Part shown: positions 44,442-53,024 of the stretch, piece after piece
Position numbering within the stretch: the stretch's first letter is position 1
Layout: each line of letters begins with the position of its first letter
Assembly (NCBI GenBank): GCA_964371075.1
Contig: CAYJKN010000001.1
Location: 930,001 to 994,000 of the forward strand
Source: UTCHB3 sp964371075
GTDB taxonomy: Bacteria; Bacteroidota; Ignavibacteria; Ignavibacteriales; Ignavibacteriaceae
DNA: 64,000 nucleotides
Direction: 5' to 3'
Made by a program: the position numbers and the translations under genes
The notes under the pieces: model-generated
What the model saw: the letters and a program-made list of their open reading frames with translations, nothing else
What the model was told of the DNA's origin: nothing
Databases searched by the model: none

Positions 44442-46817
44442 TTAATCATTAACCAAACTTTCAGGGTTCAGTGCACTTTTTACCATATCGACCAACTTTT
44501 GCCTTCTGAATGGTTTTGCGATATAGTCAGAACAACCTGCGGCCAAACAATCTTCCCTGTCGCCAAGCATGGCATAAGCGGTTACAGCAATTATGGGTGT
44601 GTCTTTATAAGGAAGCATTTCTCTAACCAACCGGGTAAACTCTTTACCGTTCATTCCATAACCCAGATTGATATCAACCAAAATAATATCATAATATTTT
44701 AATGCTATTTTTTCCAGTGCAATCTCACCCGTAACAGCGATCTCCATTATGCCAACTTTTTCCATATACTTTTCAATTACATCAACAGTTATCAAATCAT
44801 CTTCGACATACAATATATTTGGGAGTGTTATCACGCTTTTAACATCCTTTTGAACATTTTCGGCTTTATCTTCGTCCGGATTAAGATGTTGATTTGGGAA
44901 TTTTATTATAAATGTGCTTCCTCTATCCACTTCGCTTTCCACAGATATCTCCCCATTCATCAATTTGACAAAATTTTGGGCGATTGTAAGTCCCAGACCG
45001 GTACCTTCGTATCCCCTGCTGATACCTTCACTCACCTGTCTAAATTCTTCAAAGATCAACTTTTGTTTTTCGACAGGGATTCCTACTCCTGTGTCAGCAA
45101 TTGTAATGATCAGCGATTCTTTATTGGTATGTGTTGAAATCATTATGTTACCTTTCACGGTAAATTTTATTGCATTTTCAATAAGATTTGTGAATACTTC
45201 TGTTAATAATACATCGTCTAAAAATCCAATCAGATTATCAGATTCAAATTTTGTCACTAATTTTAATCCTTTTTTCTCAATAGATTTGGTAAAGTTGTAT
45301 ATAACATCCTTTAGAGTATGAATAATATTAACTTCAAAAAGATTTGGTTTATAATTTTCTGCCTCGATTTTTGAAAATTGCAGCAGGTTGTCAAGCGTGG
45401 TAAGTAACCTTGTACCTCCAAGATTGATATTATTAGCCATCATTTTTATTTCGGGTTTTACTTTTTCCTCCTGAATCAATTCTGAATAACCGAGGATGGA
45501 TATCAAAGGAGTCCTCATTTCATGGCTCATATTTGCAAGCAAGTTCGATTTTAGTCTGTTCATCACTTCAGCATCTTCCTTCGCTTCAATCAAATCTTTT
45601 TCAGCTTGTTTTTGTTTTGTGATATCAGTTATCTGCACAACAAAAAAACTTGGGACATCATTAACATCTCTGACCAACGACATCGAGACATGACCCCAAA
45701 TTACTCCTCCATCTTTTTTAATATATCTCTTTTCAAAAGAGGCTATTTGTATTTTTAAATCCAGCATTTGTTCAGCATAATCCATTCCAATTGTCTTATC
45801 TTCAGGGTGGGTAATACCGGTAATGAACATCTGTTTTAACTCATTTTCAGAATATCCCAGCATTTCAATAAAGGCATTATTTACCTTTTGAAACCGAAAA
45901 TCCAATCCAACCAGACAAATACTTGCTGCAGCATATTCAAATGAATGACGGAATCTTTCTTCACTCTGCTGTAACAAACTTTCAAATAATTTTCGCTCTG
46001 TTATATCAATCAAAAAACAGCAGACACCAACAATTTTTTCATCAATCTCTATCGAGTTCCAAAAATATTCGTAATAAAGCTTCAAGATGGGATCCGATTC
46101 AAAACCGATGACGGTTTCCCCTTGTAAAGCCCTGTCAATACCGGCCTTTGCTCTTTCTCTGTCCTCCCTCGAAGTAAACAGATCCAGAAAATTCATCCCT
46201 GTTTTGATATCAATCCCTGATACTCTTTTCATCTCTTGTTTGTGATTTTCATTGAAACCCAGGTATTGGTAATTTTTATCCAATTGAAAAATGAGAATTG
46301 ACTCGGGACTGTTAAGGATGGCGTGTAGAATTGCGTTTTGCTTTTTAAGTTCCTCCTGTGCCTTGATCCTGTCGTCCAACTCAGTTTTAATGGTTAAACG
46401 AAGTTTACTTCTCTCGATTGAATGACGGATCGACCTCTCAATTGATAATACATCAAGAGTCGATTTATGCAGATAATCCTCAGCTCCCATTTTGATCAGT
46501 TTCAGCGATAACTCAGTATCATACAAACTGCTTATTAAAAGAATGGTTGAATGGGGGAATACTTTTACAACGGCCTCGAAAGTATGTTCGCCATTGCTGT
46601 CGGGAAGATTAAGATCGAGAAGCACAATATCAAAGAGATTTGCAGTTATCTGCTCAATTCCTTTTTTTAATGTTTCAGCTACAACCAATTCGTAATTGAT
46701 CAGTGCCGATTCACTCAGAAGCTCTTTTACAAGTCTTGCATCACCGGGGTTATCTTCAATCAGAAGAATATTAAGTGTTTCCATCTCGTTTTTAGTCCAA
46801 CTTTTACTGATACTCAT
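44442..46817 (-). CDS. Hybrid histidine kinase REC-PAS-PAS-HisKA-HATPase-REC, paralogue B
   Basis: 791 residues, with the same domain order and most residues in common with the gene that follows it on the minus strand (for example QQSEERFRHSFEYAAASICLVGLDFRFQKVNNAF and NMSHEMRTPLISILGYSELIQEEKV). Both receivers keep their phospho-acceptor Asp (LLDLNLPDSNG, LVDINLGYGMNG) and Lys. The N terminus reads MSISKSWTKNEMETLNILLIEDNPGD; an internal ATG at 46784 would give a start like that of the paralogue and cannot be excluded. The four signalling genes 41991-48825 are all on this strand. Confidence 0.94.
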   Translation of the reverse strand: MSISKSWTKNEMETLNILLIEDNPGDARLVKELLSESALINYELVVAETLKKGIEQITANLFDIVLLDLNLPDSNGEHTFEAVVKVFPHSTILLISSLYDTELSLKLIKMGAEDYLHKSTLDVLSIERSIRHSIERSKLRLTIKTELDDRIKAQEELKKQNAILHAILNSPESILIFQLDKNYQYLGFNENHKQEMKRVSGIDIKTGMNFLDLFTSREDRERAKAGIDRALQGETVIGFESDPILKLYYEYFWNSIEIDEKIVGVCCFLIDITERKLFESLLQQSEERFRHSFEYAAASICLVGLDFRFQKVNNAFIEMLGYSENELKQMFITGITHPEDKTIGMDYAEQMLDLKIQIASFEKRYIKKDGGVIWGHVSMSLVRDVNDVPSFFVVQITDITKQKQAEKDLIEAKEDAEVMNRLKSNLLANMSHEMRTPLISILGYSELIQEEKVKPEIKMMANNINLGGTRLLTTLDNLLQFSKIEAENYKPNLFEVNIIHTLKDVIYNFTKSIEKKGLKLVTKFESDNLIGFLDDVLLTEVFTNLIENAIKFTVKGNIMISTHTNKESLIITIADTGVGIPVEKQKLIFEEFRQVSEGISRGYEGTGLGLTIAQNFVKLMNGEISVESEVDRGSTFIIKFPNQHLNPDEDKAENVQKDVKSVITLPNILYVEDDLITVDVIEKYMEKVGIMEIAVTGEIALEKIALKYYDIILVDINLGYGMNGKEFTRLVREMLPYKDTPIIAVTAYAMLGDREDCLAAGCSDYIAKPFRRQKLVDMVKSALNPESLVND

Positions 46818-46865
46818 TTGAAAAATTTTCCCTTCTTACCGTCTGACGTCCTGGATTGCTGAATT

Positions 46866-47306
46866 TTAAGGAGTTGGCAATTTTACAATTGTGAACCAAA
46901 AATCTGTGATTGATTGAACGACCTTGATGAACTGGTTCATATCCATTGGTTTTGTGATAAAACAATTTGCATGAAGCTCATATGCTCTAAGTATGTCTTC
47001 TTCACTCTTTGAGGTTGTTAAAATTACAACAGGAATCGTTCTCAGATAGACATCTGTTTTTATCTCCCCCAATACTTCTCTGCCATCTTTCCTTGGCAGG
47101 TTGAGATCCAGGATTATTAAATCCGGTCGAGTTACATCAGTATATTTACCCCTTTTGTGTAAATAATCCATCGCTTCCACACCATCCACTACCGAATTCA
47201 TCGTGTTATTTAACTTACTCTCTTTTAGTGCTTCCCGGGCAAGCCTTGTATCTCCGGGATTGTCCTCAACCAGAAGAATCTCGACGGGTTTGGTTAGTTC
47301 GCGCAT
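46866..47306 (-). CDS. Single-domain response regulator (Rcp1-like)
   Basis: About 146 residues, a lone receiver domain: ILLVEDNPGDTRLAREALKES, phospho-acceptor in PDLIILDLNLPRKDG, VVILTTSKSEEDILRAYELHANCFITKPM (Thr and Lys of the switch). The DNPGD...LNLPRKDG pattern is that of Rcp1-type regulators that pair with phytochrome-like kinases. The start at 47306 lies one base after the kinase stop, with AGGAG ahead of it in the kinase gene; a longer frame reading into the kinase is not needed. The kinase at 47308 is its partner by position. Confidence 0.93.
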   Translation of the reverse strand: MRELTKPVEILLVEDNPGDTRLAREALKESKLNNTMNSVVDGVEAMDYLHKRGKYTDVTRPDLIILDLNLPRKDGREVLGEIKTDVYLRTIPVVILTTSKSEEDILRAYELHANCFITKPMDMNQFIKVVQSITDFWFTIVKLPTP

Positions 47307-47307
47307 T

Positions 47308-48825
47308 TCAGTCTTTGCTCCTTTTTGCGATAGTAAAATAGAAGATAGTCCCCTGTTCAGGTGCCGGTTCAAACCAAATTTTCCCACCATGACGCTCAAT
47401 AATTCGTTTACAAATTGCCAGTCCTATGCCTGTCCCGGGAAATTCATCTCGCGTATGTAATCGCTGAAAAATGGTGAATATCTTCTCTTCAAATTGTTTA
47501 TCAATACCGATACCATTGTCCATTACAGAAAACAGCCATGAGTCAGACTGTTCTTTTACACTGATATGGATGTTTGGCACAACATTTTTTGTAAATTTGA
47601 TTGCATTTGCTATAAGGTTTTGGAACACTCTAACCAACTGCCCCTCATCAGCCCAAATTTGTGGTAATTCATCTTTGGTTATAATAGCAGATGTATCTTC
47701 AATTACCCTGCGCAAATTTATATGGGCTTGCCCAAGTATATTATTTGAATCCACCAACTGTGGATCTTTTGCCTTTGTGGTTACTCTGGAATAATCGAGA
47801 AGGTCGTTAATCAGTCTCTGCATCCGGGTGGCACCGTCAACCGCAAAATTGATAAAATCATTTGCATCCTGATCCAGTTTGTCCTTGTATCTCCTCTCAA
47901 GGAGCTGAGTGTACGATGCAACCATTCTTAGTGGTTCCTGCAAGTCATGAGATGCGATATGAGCAAATTGTTCAAGTTCTTTATTTGAAGCTTCAAGATT
48001 TTTCATTGCCTTTCTCATCTCCTCTTCTGCTCTGATCCGGGTTGTTATATCAATCCCCTGCGCCATATTCCCAACTATAGTGATTCCATCGTCTAAGAAG
48101 ATATTTGAGGAATTCCAAAGAAGTGTTATTAAAGCACCCTCTTTGCTTCTGACATTAAACTCAATGGTTTTCCCTTTTTTACCAATATTAAGTTCTTTTA
48201 ATGACTGTAGAGTCGCCTCTTTCTCCTCCGGCGGGAAAAGAATTTCAATGTTTTTATCTATAACTTCTTCAGCAGTATAACCCGTCAAGGACTCAAATGC
48301 CGGATTAAATGCAGTGATAATTAGATCAGTATCCCACAAAACAATTGGTGTATTTCCATAATTAACGAGGTTGTCGAGGTATTCTCTTGCAATACGGCTT
48401 GTTTCATGCAAAGATTTTTCTTTTATTCTCCTGTCAGTAATATCTTCGATGGCAAGGAGGATAATTTTCTCCTTTCCCAGGGCTCGTTTAATTTGTCTGG
48501 AGTTGAGCAGCATAATTCGTTTGCCAATAGTGGAAAAGTCGTGCTCAACTTCATAATTATCGAATGTCGTTTTCTCAGGAAGAATTGTCTCGAGTAATTC
48601 CTTTAGCTTGGGGATATTCCATTGTTTATTTCCGAGATCGTAGATCAGAGTACCTATGGTGTCTTCCTGGTTGACTTTAAAAAACTCGTAAAAGGAGCGG
48701 CTGGCTTTTACCACCCTGAGGTCTTGATCCAGAATGATTAAAGGTTCTCGAACGGTATTTATTATATCTTCGGCAAACTCACTAAGCTCTTCTTCTGATT
48801 TTGGCTCAACCATAACAACACGCAT
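47308..48825 (-). CDS. PAS-PAS sensor histidine kinase, phytochrome-kinase type
   Basis: 505 residues. PAS 1 (about 15-130, REPLIILDQDLRVVKASRSFYEFF), PAS 2 (about 145-270, TPIVLWDTDLIITAFNPAFESLTGYTAEEV), then HisKA with FAHIASHDLQEPLRMVASYTQLLERRYKDKL, the subtype found in bacteriophytochrome and related kinases, and HATPase_c (NLIANAIKFTKN, DNGIGID, GTGIGLAICKRIIERHGG). No membrane helix and no chromophore GAF/PHY module, so the signal is unknown. It heads a four-gene signalling operon. GGAAG lies six bases before the ATG. Confidence 0.93.
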   Translation of the reverse strand: MRVVMVEPKSEEELSEFAEDIINTVREPLIILDQDLRVVKASRSFYEFFKVNQEDTIGTLIYDLGNKQWNIPKLKELLETILPEKTTFDNYEVEHDFSTIGKRIMLLNSRQIKRALGKEKIILLAIEDITDRRIKEKSLHETSRIAREYLDNLVNYGNTPIVLWDTDLIITAFNPAFESLTGYTAEEVIDKNIEILFPPEEKEATLQSLKELNIGKKGKTIEFNVRSKEGALITLLWNSSNIFLDDGITIVGNMAQGIDITTRIRAEEEMRKAMKNLEASNKELEQFAHIASHDLQEPLRMVASYTQLLERRYKDKLDQDANDFINFAVDGATRMQRLINDLLDYSRVTTKAKDPQLVDSNNILGQAHINLRRVIEDTSAIITKDELPQIWADEGQLVRVFQNLIANAIKFTKNVVPNIHISVKEQSDSWLFSVMDNGIGIDKQFEEKIFTIFQRLHTRDEFPGTGIGLAICKRIIERHGGKIWFEPAPEQGTIFYFTIAKRSKD

Positions 48826-49019
48826 CCTTTACTTCCGGGAAATAGGGATTGATTTTAACAAATGAAATGTAGTTATCGGTTTGATAAAAGACATCTATCC
48901 AAAGGATGAAAAGTGGACTAATCCATAGGACGAAAAGAGAATGCTTTTAAATGGTGGTCGTTAGTAAGGGGGTTCTGATAAAAAGAAAAATCTGGAAGGA
49001 TGATACAATATTTGTGGAA

Positions 49020-49316
49020 CTATATCAAAAAAAAACGCAAAGTTAACGATTTAAAAAACCGGAAAATTTCTACTAAAAAAAATGGAACGATTAAAAAGAT
49101 AAAAGGATTTGTATGCCAGGCACCGGCAAATTCAAATTTCACAAGATGCATTGATGCTCTGGTTATTCCACAACCGGGACATGTGGTATCAAAAATGGTT
49201 GTGAAGAGACAGGGAGGGAAAATGTCCATTCCAAATATCATCTGTACAACTGTGCCCACCGCAAAATATAATACGAGAATCACTACAGGAGTATCTCTTA
49301 CATATTGTTTTTGCAC
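49020..49316 (-). CDS. DUF2752 membrane protein
   Basis: About 98 residues with two membrane helices (VVILVLYFAVGTVVQMIFG and PFIFLIVPFFLVEIFRFF) around the DUF2752 core PPCLFTTIFDTTCPGCGITRASMHLVKFEFAGAWHTNP. The CPGCGITRA motif and A..xNP are diagnostic. Function unknown. The start is a GTG without a clear ribosome site. The opposite strand is open over the same bases, but its product has no recognisable motif. Confidence 0.85.
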   Translation of the reverse strand: MQKQYVRDTPVVILVLYFAVGTVVQMIFGMDIFPPCLFTTIFDTTCPGCGITRASMHLVKFEFAGAWHTNPFIFLIVPFFLVEIFRFFKSLTLRFFLI

Positions 49317-49382
49317 CGGAGATTTTTTTTGAGATTTGGATTGCAGTAGAGTTATTATTTATTCCAAATTGTTATTGAGGTT

Positions 49383-49413
49383 AAAAAAGGGCTGAAAAAG
49401 TTTTTCAGCCCCC
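49383..49413 (-). terminator. Intrinsic terminator of the TM2 gene
   Basis: On the minus strand GGGGGCTGAAAAA, then CTTTTTCAGCCC and TTTTTT; follows the TM2 gene by six bases. Confidence 0.88.
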
Positions 49414-49419
49414 AAATAT

Positions 49420-49632
49420 TTAGCTCAGTTCTCTTCCATCAGCCATTTTCAGACTTCCGGTTACGATCATAATGAGATCGATAATTGTCCAGATGCCACA
49501 ACCACCAAGTGTGATTAACATCAGCCACCAATTTGAATGACCCATCATTAATCGATGGATACCAAGCGAACCCGCGAATACACATATCAGGATCATCATT
49601 GTTTTTTGTTGAACAGGTTTTTGCTCTGCCAT
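49420..49632 (-). CDS. TM2 domain protein
   Basis: 70 residues: two membrane helices joined by a short loop, with the TM2 signature MILICVFAGSLGIHRLMMGHSNWWLMLITLGGCGIWTIIDLIMIVTG. TM2 proteins are common, small and of unknown function. Strong terminator directly after the gene. Confidence 0.9.
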   Translation of the reverse strand: MAEQKPVQQKTMMILICVFAGSLGIHRLMMGHSNWWLMLITLGGCGIWTIIDLIMIVTGSLKMADGRELS

Positions 49633-50085
49633 AGTGCTTCCTTTATATTGTTCCTAATCGTAAGGCTTTTCGGTACGCCCCGTTTTTTTAAGTGGGTTCT
49701 GGTCTCCACATGGATTTACTAAAATGAATTTGTCCCGTGAGTGGCCCATCGCTTATTAGTTAAAAGCCAATAGAAAAGACATTTTTTGGATATCTGAACA
49801 AAATGAAATTATTACATTACCGGTGAAAAAGTCGAATTGGTAAGGAACCCGGTAAAACTTAGGGATGGAAATATTAAATTATTAAAAGTAAATATTAACT
49901 ATTATTAAACTAACAAACGAAATTAAGTTTTTTTTGAATCATAACCAAGCGTAAAATCGGTTAAATACTAAAAAAAGAGGATAATTGTCCAAAAGAATTT
50001 TGAATTTGTTGTCGCTATTCAAATATGGTGTTCAAACACCTCTTTAACGCTCTATTTTATTCAAAGATCAATTTTAGAAGACTTA
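49633..50085. other. Spacer of about 450 bases, no gene seen
   Basis: No supported ORF on either strand. 49660-49800 is of mixed composition (GGCTTTTCGGTACGCC is weakly palindromic and followed by a T run), so a small RNA is conceivable, but I recognise no known family. From 49850 on the DNA is AT-rich. Confidence 0.4.
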
Positions 50086-50739
50086 TTAACCAATCGCCAA
50101 ATTAAGAAAATCGATTAATGGTTTGATTAACAGAAAAGAATTCTCAACTAATTCCAATAAATCTGTCTCAATCACTTCCCGGTCAGAAAACCTCTTCATC
50201 AAGACAAAACTTTTCATTCTAAGTAACTCGATTTGAGGATGGTCTTTTGCATAACCAAGAGGAGCCGATTTAAGTGCTTCCTCTTTTAATGCAAGTCCAC
50301 CATAAAACCCGGAGAACTCAGAATCCTCTAAAATTTCTTCCAACAAGTCTCCATCATCGTTTATTCTCCCCCTTACTTTCGAAAGAATATCTGCCGGCGG
50401 ACGGTAGAGCCCTCCACCAACAAATGAATTACCGGGACTAATCGACAAATGAAATGAAGCAGGAGCAATCTTCATAAATGGCGTAAATGTAAAATTGTCT
50501 TTGTACAGAGGTTTATCAGGCTGGAATCTCCTGTTATTATTGATTCTGTGCACTGTATCTTTTGCTTGAACCGTTTCAAGTCTGTCATCAAATCTCGAAA
50601 GGCTTCGGAGGAACATCTCTACCTCAGAGATCCAGATGTTTCTGGCTTCTGTGTAACGGTTTCGGTTCTGATCCATCCACTCTTTTGAATTGTTTGACGA
50701 AAGGTCGCTTAAAAAATCAAGTACTAATTTTGTATTCAT
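50086..50739 (-). CDS. DUF2461 (TIGR02453) protein
   Basis: 217 residues. Family landmarks: LDFLSDLSSNNSKEWMDQNRNRYTEA at the N terminus, HRINNNRRFQPDKPLYKDNFTFTP (the conserved R.xRD..DK.PYK..f segment), FHLSISPGNSFVGGGLYRP, and LGYAKDHPQIELLRMKSFVLMKRFSD. Function unknown; no signal or membrane helix. It ends 50 bases after a membrane-protein gene on the same strand. Confidence 0.92.
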   Translation of the reverse strand: MNTKLVLDFLSDLSSNNSKEWMDQNRNRYTEARNIWISEVEMFLRSLSRFDDRLETVQAKDTVHRINNNRRFQPDKPLYKDNFTFTPFMKIAPASFHLSISPGNSFVGGGLYRPPADILSKVRGRINDDGDLLEEILEDSEFSGFYGGLALKEEALKSAPLGYAKDHPQIELLRMKSFVLMKRFSDREVIETDLLELVENSFLLIKPLIDFLNLAIG

Positions 50740-50767
50740 TTTATTTTCAAATTTATAGTGAGTGGAA

Positions 50768-51319
50768 TCAATTCACCGTTTTCAACTTTTTTACACCTGC
50801 AATTATCAAGAGGACAATAAATGCCACATAGGAGAGAGTAAAATTAGCACTTTTGATTAAAGTAAATATATTTGATATCGTCACTAAACTATCCGGTAGA
50901 ACAGGGTAGTTTAAAAGCATCGTAATGAAGCCAAAATTCTCACAATAGTCAAATGTACCGGCTAAAAGTGGGAAAGACACCACATAAAACCATCTGCTGT
51001 CAAGTTTGTTGATATATCTGAGGAAATAAGCAATGATAAGGCAAAAAGTTATTCCCATTAATGATGGAAATATAAGATCAAGCGGTATTTGTCGATAAAG
51101 ATAGATATTCCTTCCCTCTTCCCCCAAAGCATCCATCAACGATTTTACATATGTGTAGTCGTATCCCGTCGGCATCATGTCGAGAATTTTTAATCCACCG
51201 GAATGACTCATCACCATCGGTATTGTGATGGTCAACATTAAAGTATAGATTAAACCCGTAAGGAAAAACAGGATTAGTATCCTGCTACCAACGAGGTTTT
51301 TAACGACTAAATTTTTCAC
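50768..51319 (-). CDS. Multi-pass membrane protein of unknown function
   Basis: About 183 residues with five predicted helices (ILILFFLTGLIYTLMLTITIPMVM, LIFPSLMGITFCLIIAYFL, WFYVVSFPLLAGTFDYCENFGF, a helix in the LPDSLVTISNIFTL segment, FTLSYVAFIVLLIIAGVKKL). A soluble loop (KILDMMPTGYDYTYVKSLMDALGEEGRNIYLYRQIPLD) lies between helices 1 and 2. The start is a GTG with GGAG five bases upstream; a longer TTG reading lacks a ribosome site. The FDYxEN segment in helix 3 is conspicuous, but I cannot name a family. Confidence 0.75.
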   Translation of the reverse strand: MKNLVVKNLVGSRILILFFLTGLIYTLMLTITIPMVMSHSGGLKILDMMPTGYDYTYVKSLMDALGEEGRNIYLYRQIPLDLIFPSLMGITFCLIIAYFLRYINKLDSRWFYVVSFPLLAGTFDYCENFGFITMLLNYPVLPDSLVTISNIFTLIKSANFTLSYVAFIVLLIIAGVKKLKTVN

Positions 51320-51395
51320 ATTTACTCCGTCATTTTTAGCAACCAAATTTAGGAAACTCTGCTCTTAACTGTGAGAGTCGGAATCGTTCAGCTAA

Positions 51396-51452
51396 ATTAA
51401 AAAAAGGACAGTTACTGTCTGATAATTAAAAAAAGGCCGCCATTTCTGACAG
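51396..51452 (-). terminator. Two consecutive intrinsic terminators
   Basis: On the minus strand, first GGCTGTCAGAAATGGCGGCC with a T run (51427-51452), then AGACAG-TAA-CTGTCC with TTTTTTT (51396-51420). Both follow the gene at 51516. Confidence 0.8.
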
Positions 51453-51515
51453 CCAGATTTAAAAATAATTTGTTTCACTTCCGGTTTTGTTGGATGGTGA
51501 TGTTTTACACTAAAC

Positions 51516-52280
51516 CTATCCTTTGGCTTCCTGCATTTTCTCTCCGGCAACTGCGCCAATGAGAGCAGCTATCATTCCGAGAGCAAGAGTCCCAAATATT
51601 GTAAGTGAAGTTAGGGTTGTTGTATCCGGATCAAGTGTAAACTTAAAAATATCAAGGTTTACAACCGCTGTAAGTAACCCTGCAATGGCAGCTTCTTTAA
51701 TAGTAACACCGGGTGAACGAAGTCCAATTATCCATCCTGTTACAAATAGACCAAGAGCAAGACTGATAAATAATGGTGAAAGGTTTAAACCAAATAGTTT
51801 AATAATAATGTTTGACAGGAAAATGCTCACAGTAACACCAAAAATTGTGCCTGCCATAATCCAGCCCCACTCAATAAACTCTTCGGTGGTTTTGCTTTTT
51901 TTCTCGAATGTACCTTGTAACTTTTCTCCTGCCCATGCACCTGCAAAAGTCAAAATAATTCCGTTTAGGGTCAGAAGTATCATGTTCACATTAAAAACTT
52001 CACCACCAAGTTTATCGAAACAGTGAAGCCCCATCGATTTGATAACAAAAAAAGTGATAATACCGGTCAGAATGGAAGAAACTCCCGGTTCTGCTATTGT
52101 TTCTCCTTTTGAGACCAGACCTGACACCATACCACTAATAAGATATGCAGAAAGAATGGCTAAAAACGGAAAAACAGGGGTTGCGAATTCATTTCCTGTA
52201 AGCCATGACATTAAAAGAACTAATATTACACCAACAATGGTTGACACTGAAGCAACTTTGATATCGAAAGCTTTGTTCAT
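51516..52280 (-). CDS. Membrane protein with internal duplication
   Basis: 254 residues, about eight membrane helices. The two halves are homologous: GMVSGLVSKGETIAEPGVSSILTGIITF in half 1 matches GWIIGLRSPGVTIKEAAIAGLLTAVVNL in half 2, and each half ends in a related motif (GAWAGEKLQ, GAVAGEKMQ). I do not recognise a named family; the repeat plan resembles small channel or scaffold proteins with inverted or parallel repeats. A charged linker (GTFEKKSKTTEEFIEWG) joins the halves. Inner membrane, function unknown. Confidence 0.78.
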   Translation of the reverse strand: MNKAFDIKVASVSTIVGVILVLLMSWLTGNEFATPVFPFLAILSAYLISGMVSGLVSKGETIAEPGVSSILTGIITFFVIKSMGLHCFDKLGGEVFNVNMILLTLNGIILTFAGAWAGEKLQGTFEKKSKTTEEFIEWGWIMAGTIFGVTVSIFLSNIIIKLFGLNLSPLFISLALGLFVTGWIIGLRSPGVTIKEAAIAGLLTAVVNLDIFKFTLDPDTTTLTSLTIFGTLALGMIAALIGAVAGEKMQEAKG

Positions 52281-52533
52281 CTTTACGCTCCGGGGGTATT
52301 TAGTTATTGATTGTATTGTGTTGAATTGTCAGATTCAAAATTGTTTTCAACCTTTTGGAATCCGGCAAAAGTTTTTATAATTTTTGCAAAACAACTTGAT
52401 TATATTCTCTAATATACTAAATAATAACTTTATGTTATAGAAAAGAATTTGATGAAACTGAATTATTTTATCAGTTTTTCATCATTTTTAGAATACTTTT
52501 CTCTTCCAAAATCGTTCCCCGATCCCTTTAAAC

Positions 52534-52561
52534 AAAAAAAAGGCCGTCATTTCTGACAGCC
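52534..52561 (-). terminator. tRNA-type terminator, copy A
   Basis: On the minus strand GGCTGTCA-GAAA-TGACGGCC followed by eight T. It is the outermost copy of the terminator that also follows the intact initiator tRNA. Confidence 0.88.
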
Positions 52562-52579
52562 TGATTTTTTATCGCGTTG

Positions 52580-52654
52580 TAGCGGGGGCCGGACTTGAAT
52601 TCGCCAGAGCGAACTTTCAGCCGACAATTCGCCGCGGCGAATTATGAGCCCGAC
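52580..52654 (-). repeat. Broken copy A of the initiator-tRNA 3' half
   Basis: Matches the intact tRNA from the anticodon arm (GTCGGGCTCATAA) to its 3' end (TTCAAGTCCGGCCCCCGCTA). Two changes break it: the 3' strand of the anticodon stem is replaced by TTCGCCGCGGCGAA (52628-52641), and 21 bases containing TTCGCTCTGGCGAA are inserted at the T arm (52600-52620). It cannot form a tRNA and has no 5' half. Confidence 0.9.
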
Positions 52655-52887
52655 TTCAATTTCTCCTTTAGATACTCTCTGCCTACTCCGGTCTTAAACC
52701 ACTTTTCCCGTTTTCTTGCTTCCGAATACGTCGAATATTCTTCTAAATACACCAATTCCCACTCAGTTCCTCTTTTTGTCCATCCTGCCAGATGGTTCTT
52801 ATGCTGATAAAGTCTCTTCTCAATATTTGTCGTACTTCCTGTATAAAGGTGACCCTCTCTACTCCGTATTACATATACATAATTCAT
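52642..52887 (-). CDS. GIY-YIG endonuclease, tRNA-associated
   Basis: 81 residues, a stand-alone GIY-YIG domain: YVYVIRSREGHLYTGSTTNIEKRLYQHK (YVYV and YTG stand for GIY and YIG; catalytic Tyr and Arg present), the metal-binding Glu in WELVYLEEYST, and EARKREKWFKTGVGREYLKEKLK. GGAGAAAT precedes the ATG. The last codons Ser-Gly-Ser-stop lie in the copied anticodon arm of tRNA-fMet: the TCA codon and the stop TAA contain the anticodon CAT and the bases after it. It should cut DNA in the cytoplasm; the tRNA gene itself is the natural candidate target. Small GIY-YIG proteins are common and mostly uncharacterised. Confidence 0.88.
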   Translation of the reverse strand: MNYVYVIRSREGHLYTGSTTNIEKRLYQHKNHLAGWTKRGTEWELVYLEEYSTYSEARKREKWFKTGVGREYLKEKLKSGS

Positions 52888-52904
52888 ATTTCTCCACTTT
52901 TAAC

Positions 52905-52931
52905 AAAAAAAGGCTGTCATTTCTGACAGCC
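52905..52931 (-). terminator. tRNA-type terminator, copy B
   Basis: Perfect stem GGCTGTCA-GAAA-TGACAGCC with a T run on the minus strand, lying just upstream of the leader of the intact GIY-YIG gene. Confidence 0.9.
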
Positions 52932-52949
52932 TGATTTTTTATCGCGTTG

Positions 52950-53024
52950 TAGCGGGGGCCGGACTTGAATTCGCCAGAGCGAACTTTTAGCCGACAATTC
53001 GCCGCGGCGAATTATGAGCCCGAC
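52950..53024 (-). repeat. Broken copy B of the initiator-tRNA 3' half
   Basis: Same structure as copy A, with the same two hairpin insertions at the same places (52998-53011 and 52970-52990); one base of the second insertion differs. Confidence 0.9.

Noticed and set aside
49000..49332. 110-residue plus-strand ORF opposite the DUF2752 gene
   Set aside because: It has no recognisable motif, whereas the minus strand carries the CPGCGITRA core.
52580..53024. Group I or other intron in the initiator tRNA
   Set aside because: The intact tRNA at 53260-53332 is continuous, and the extra halves lie downstream without 5' halves.
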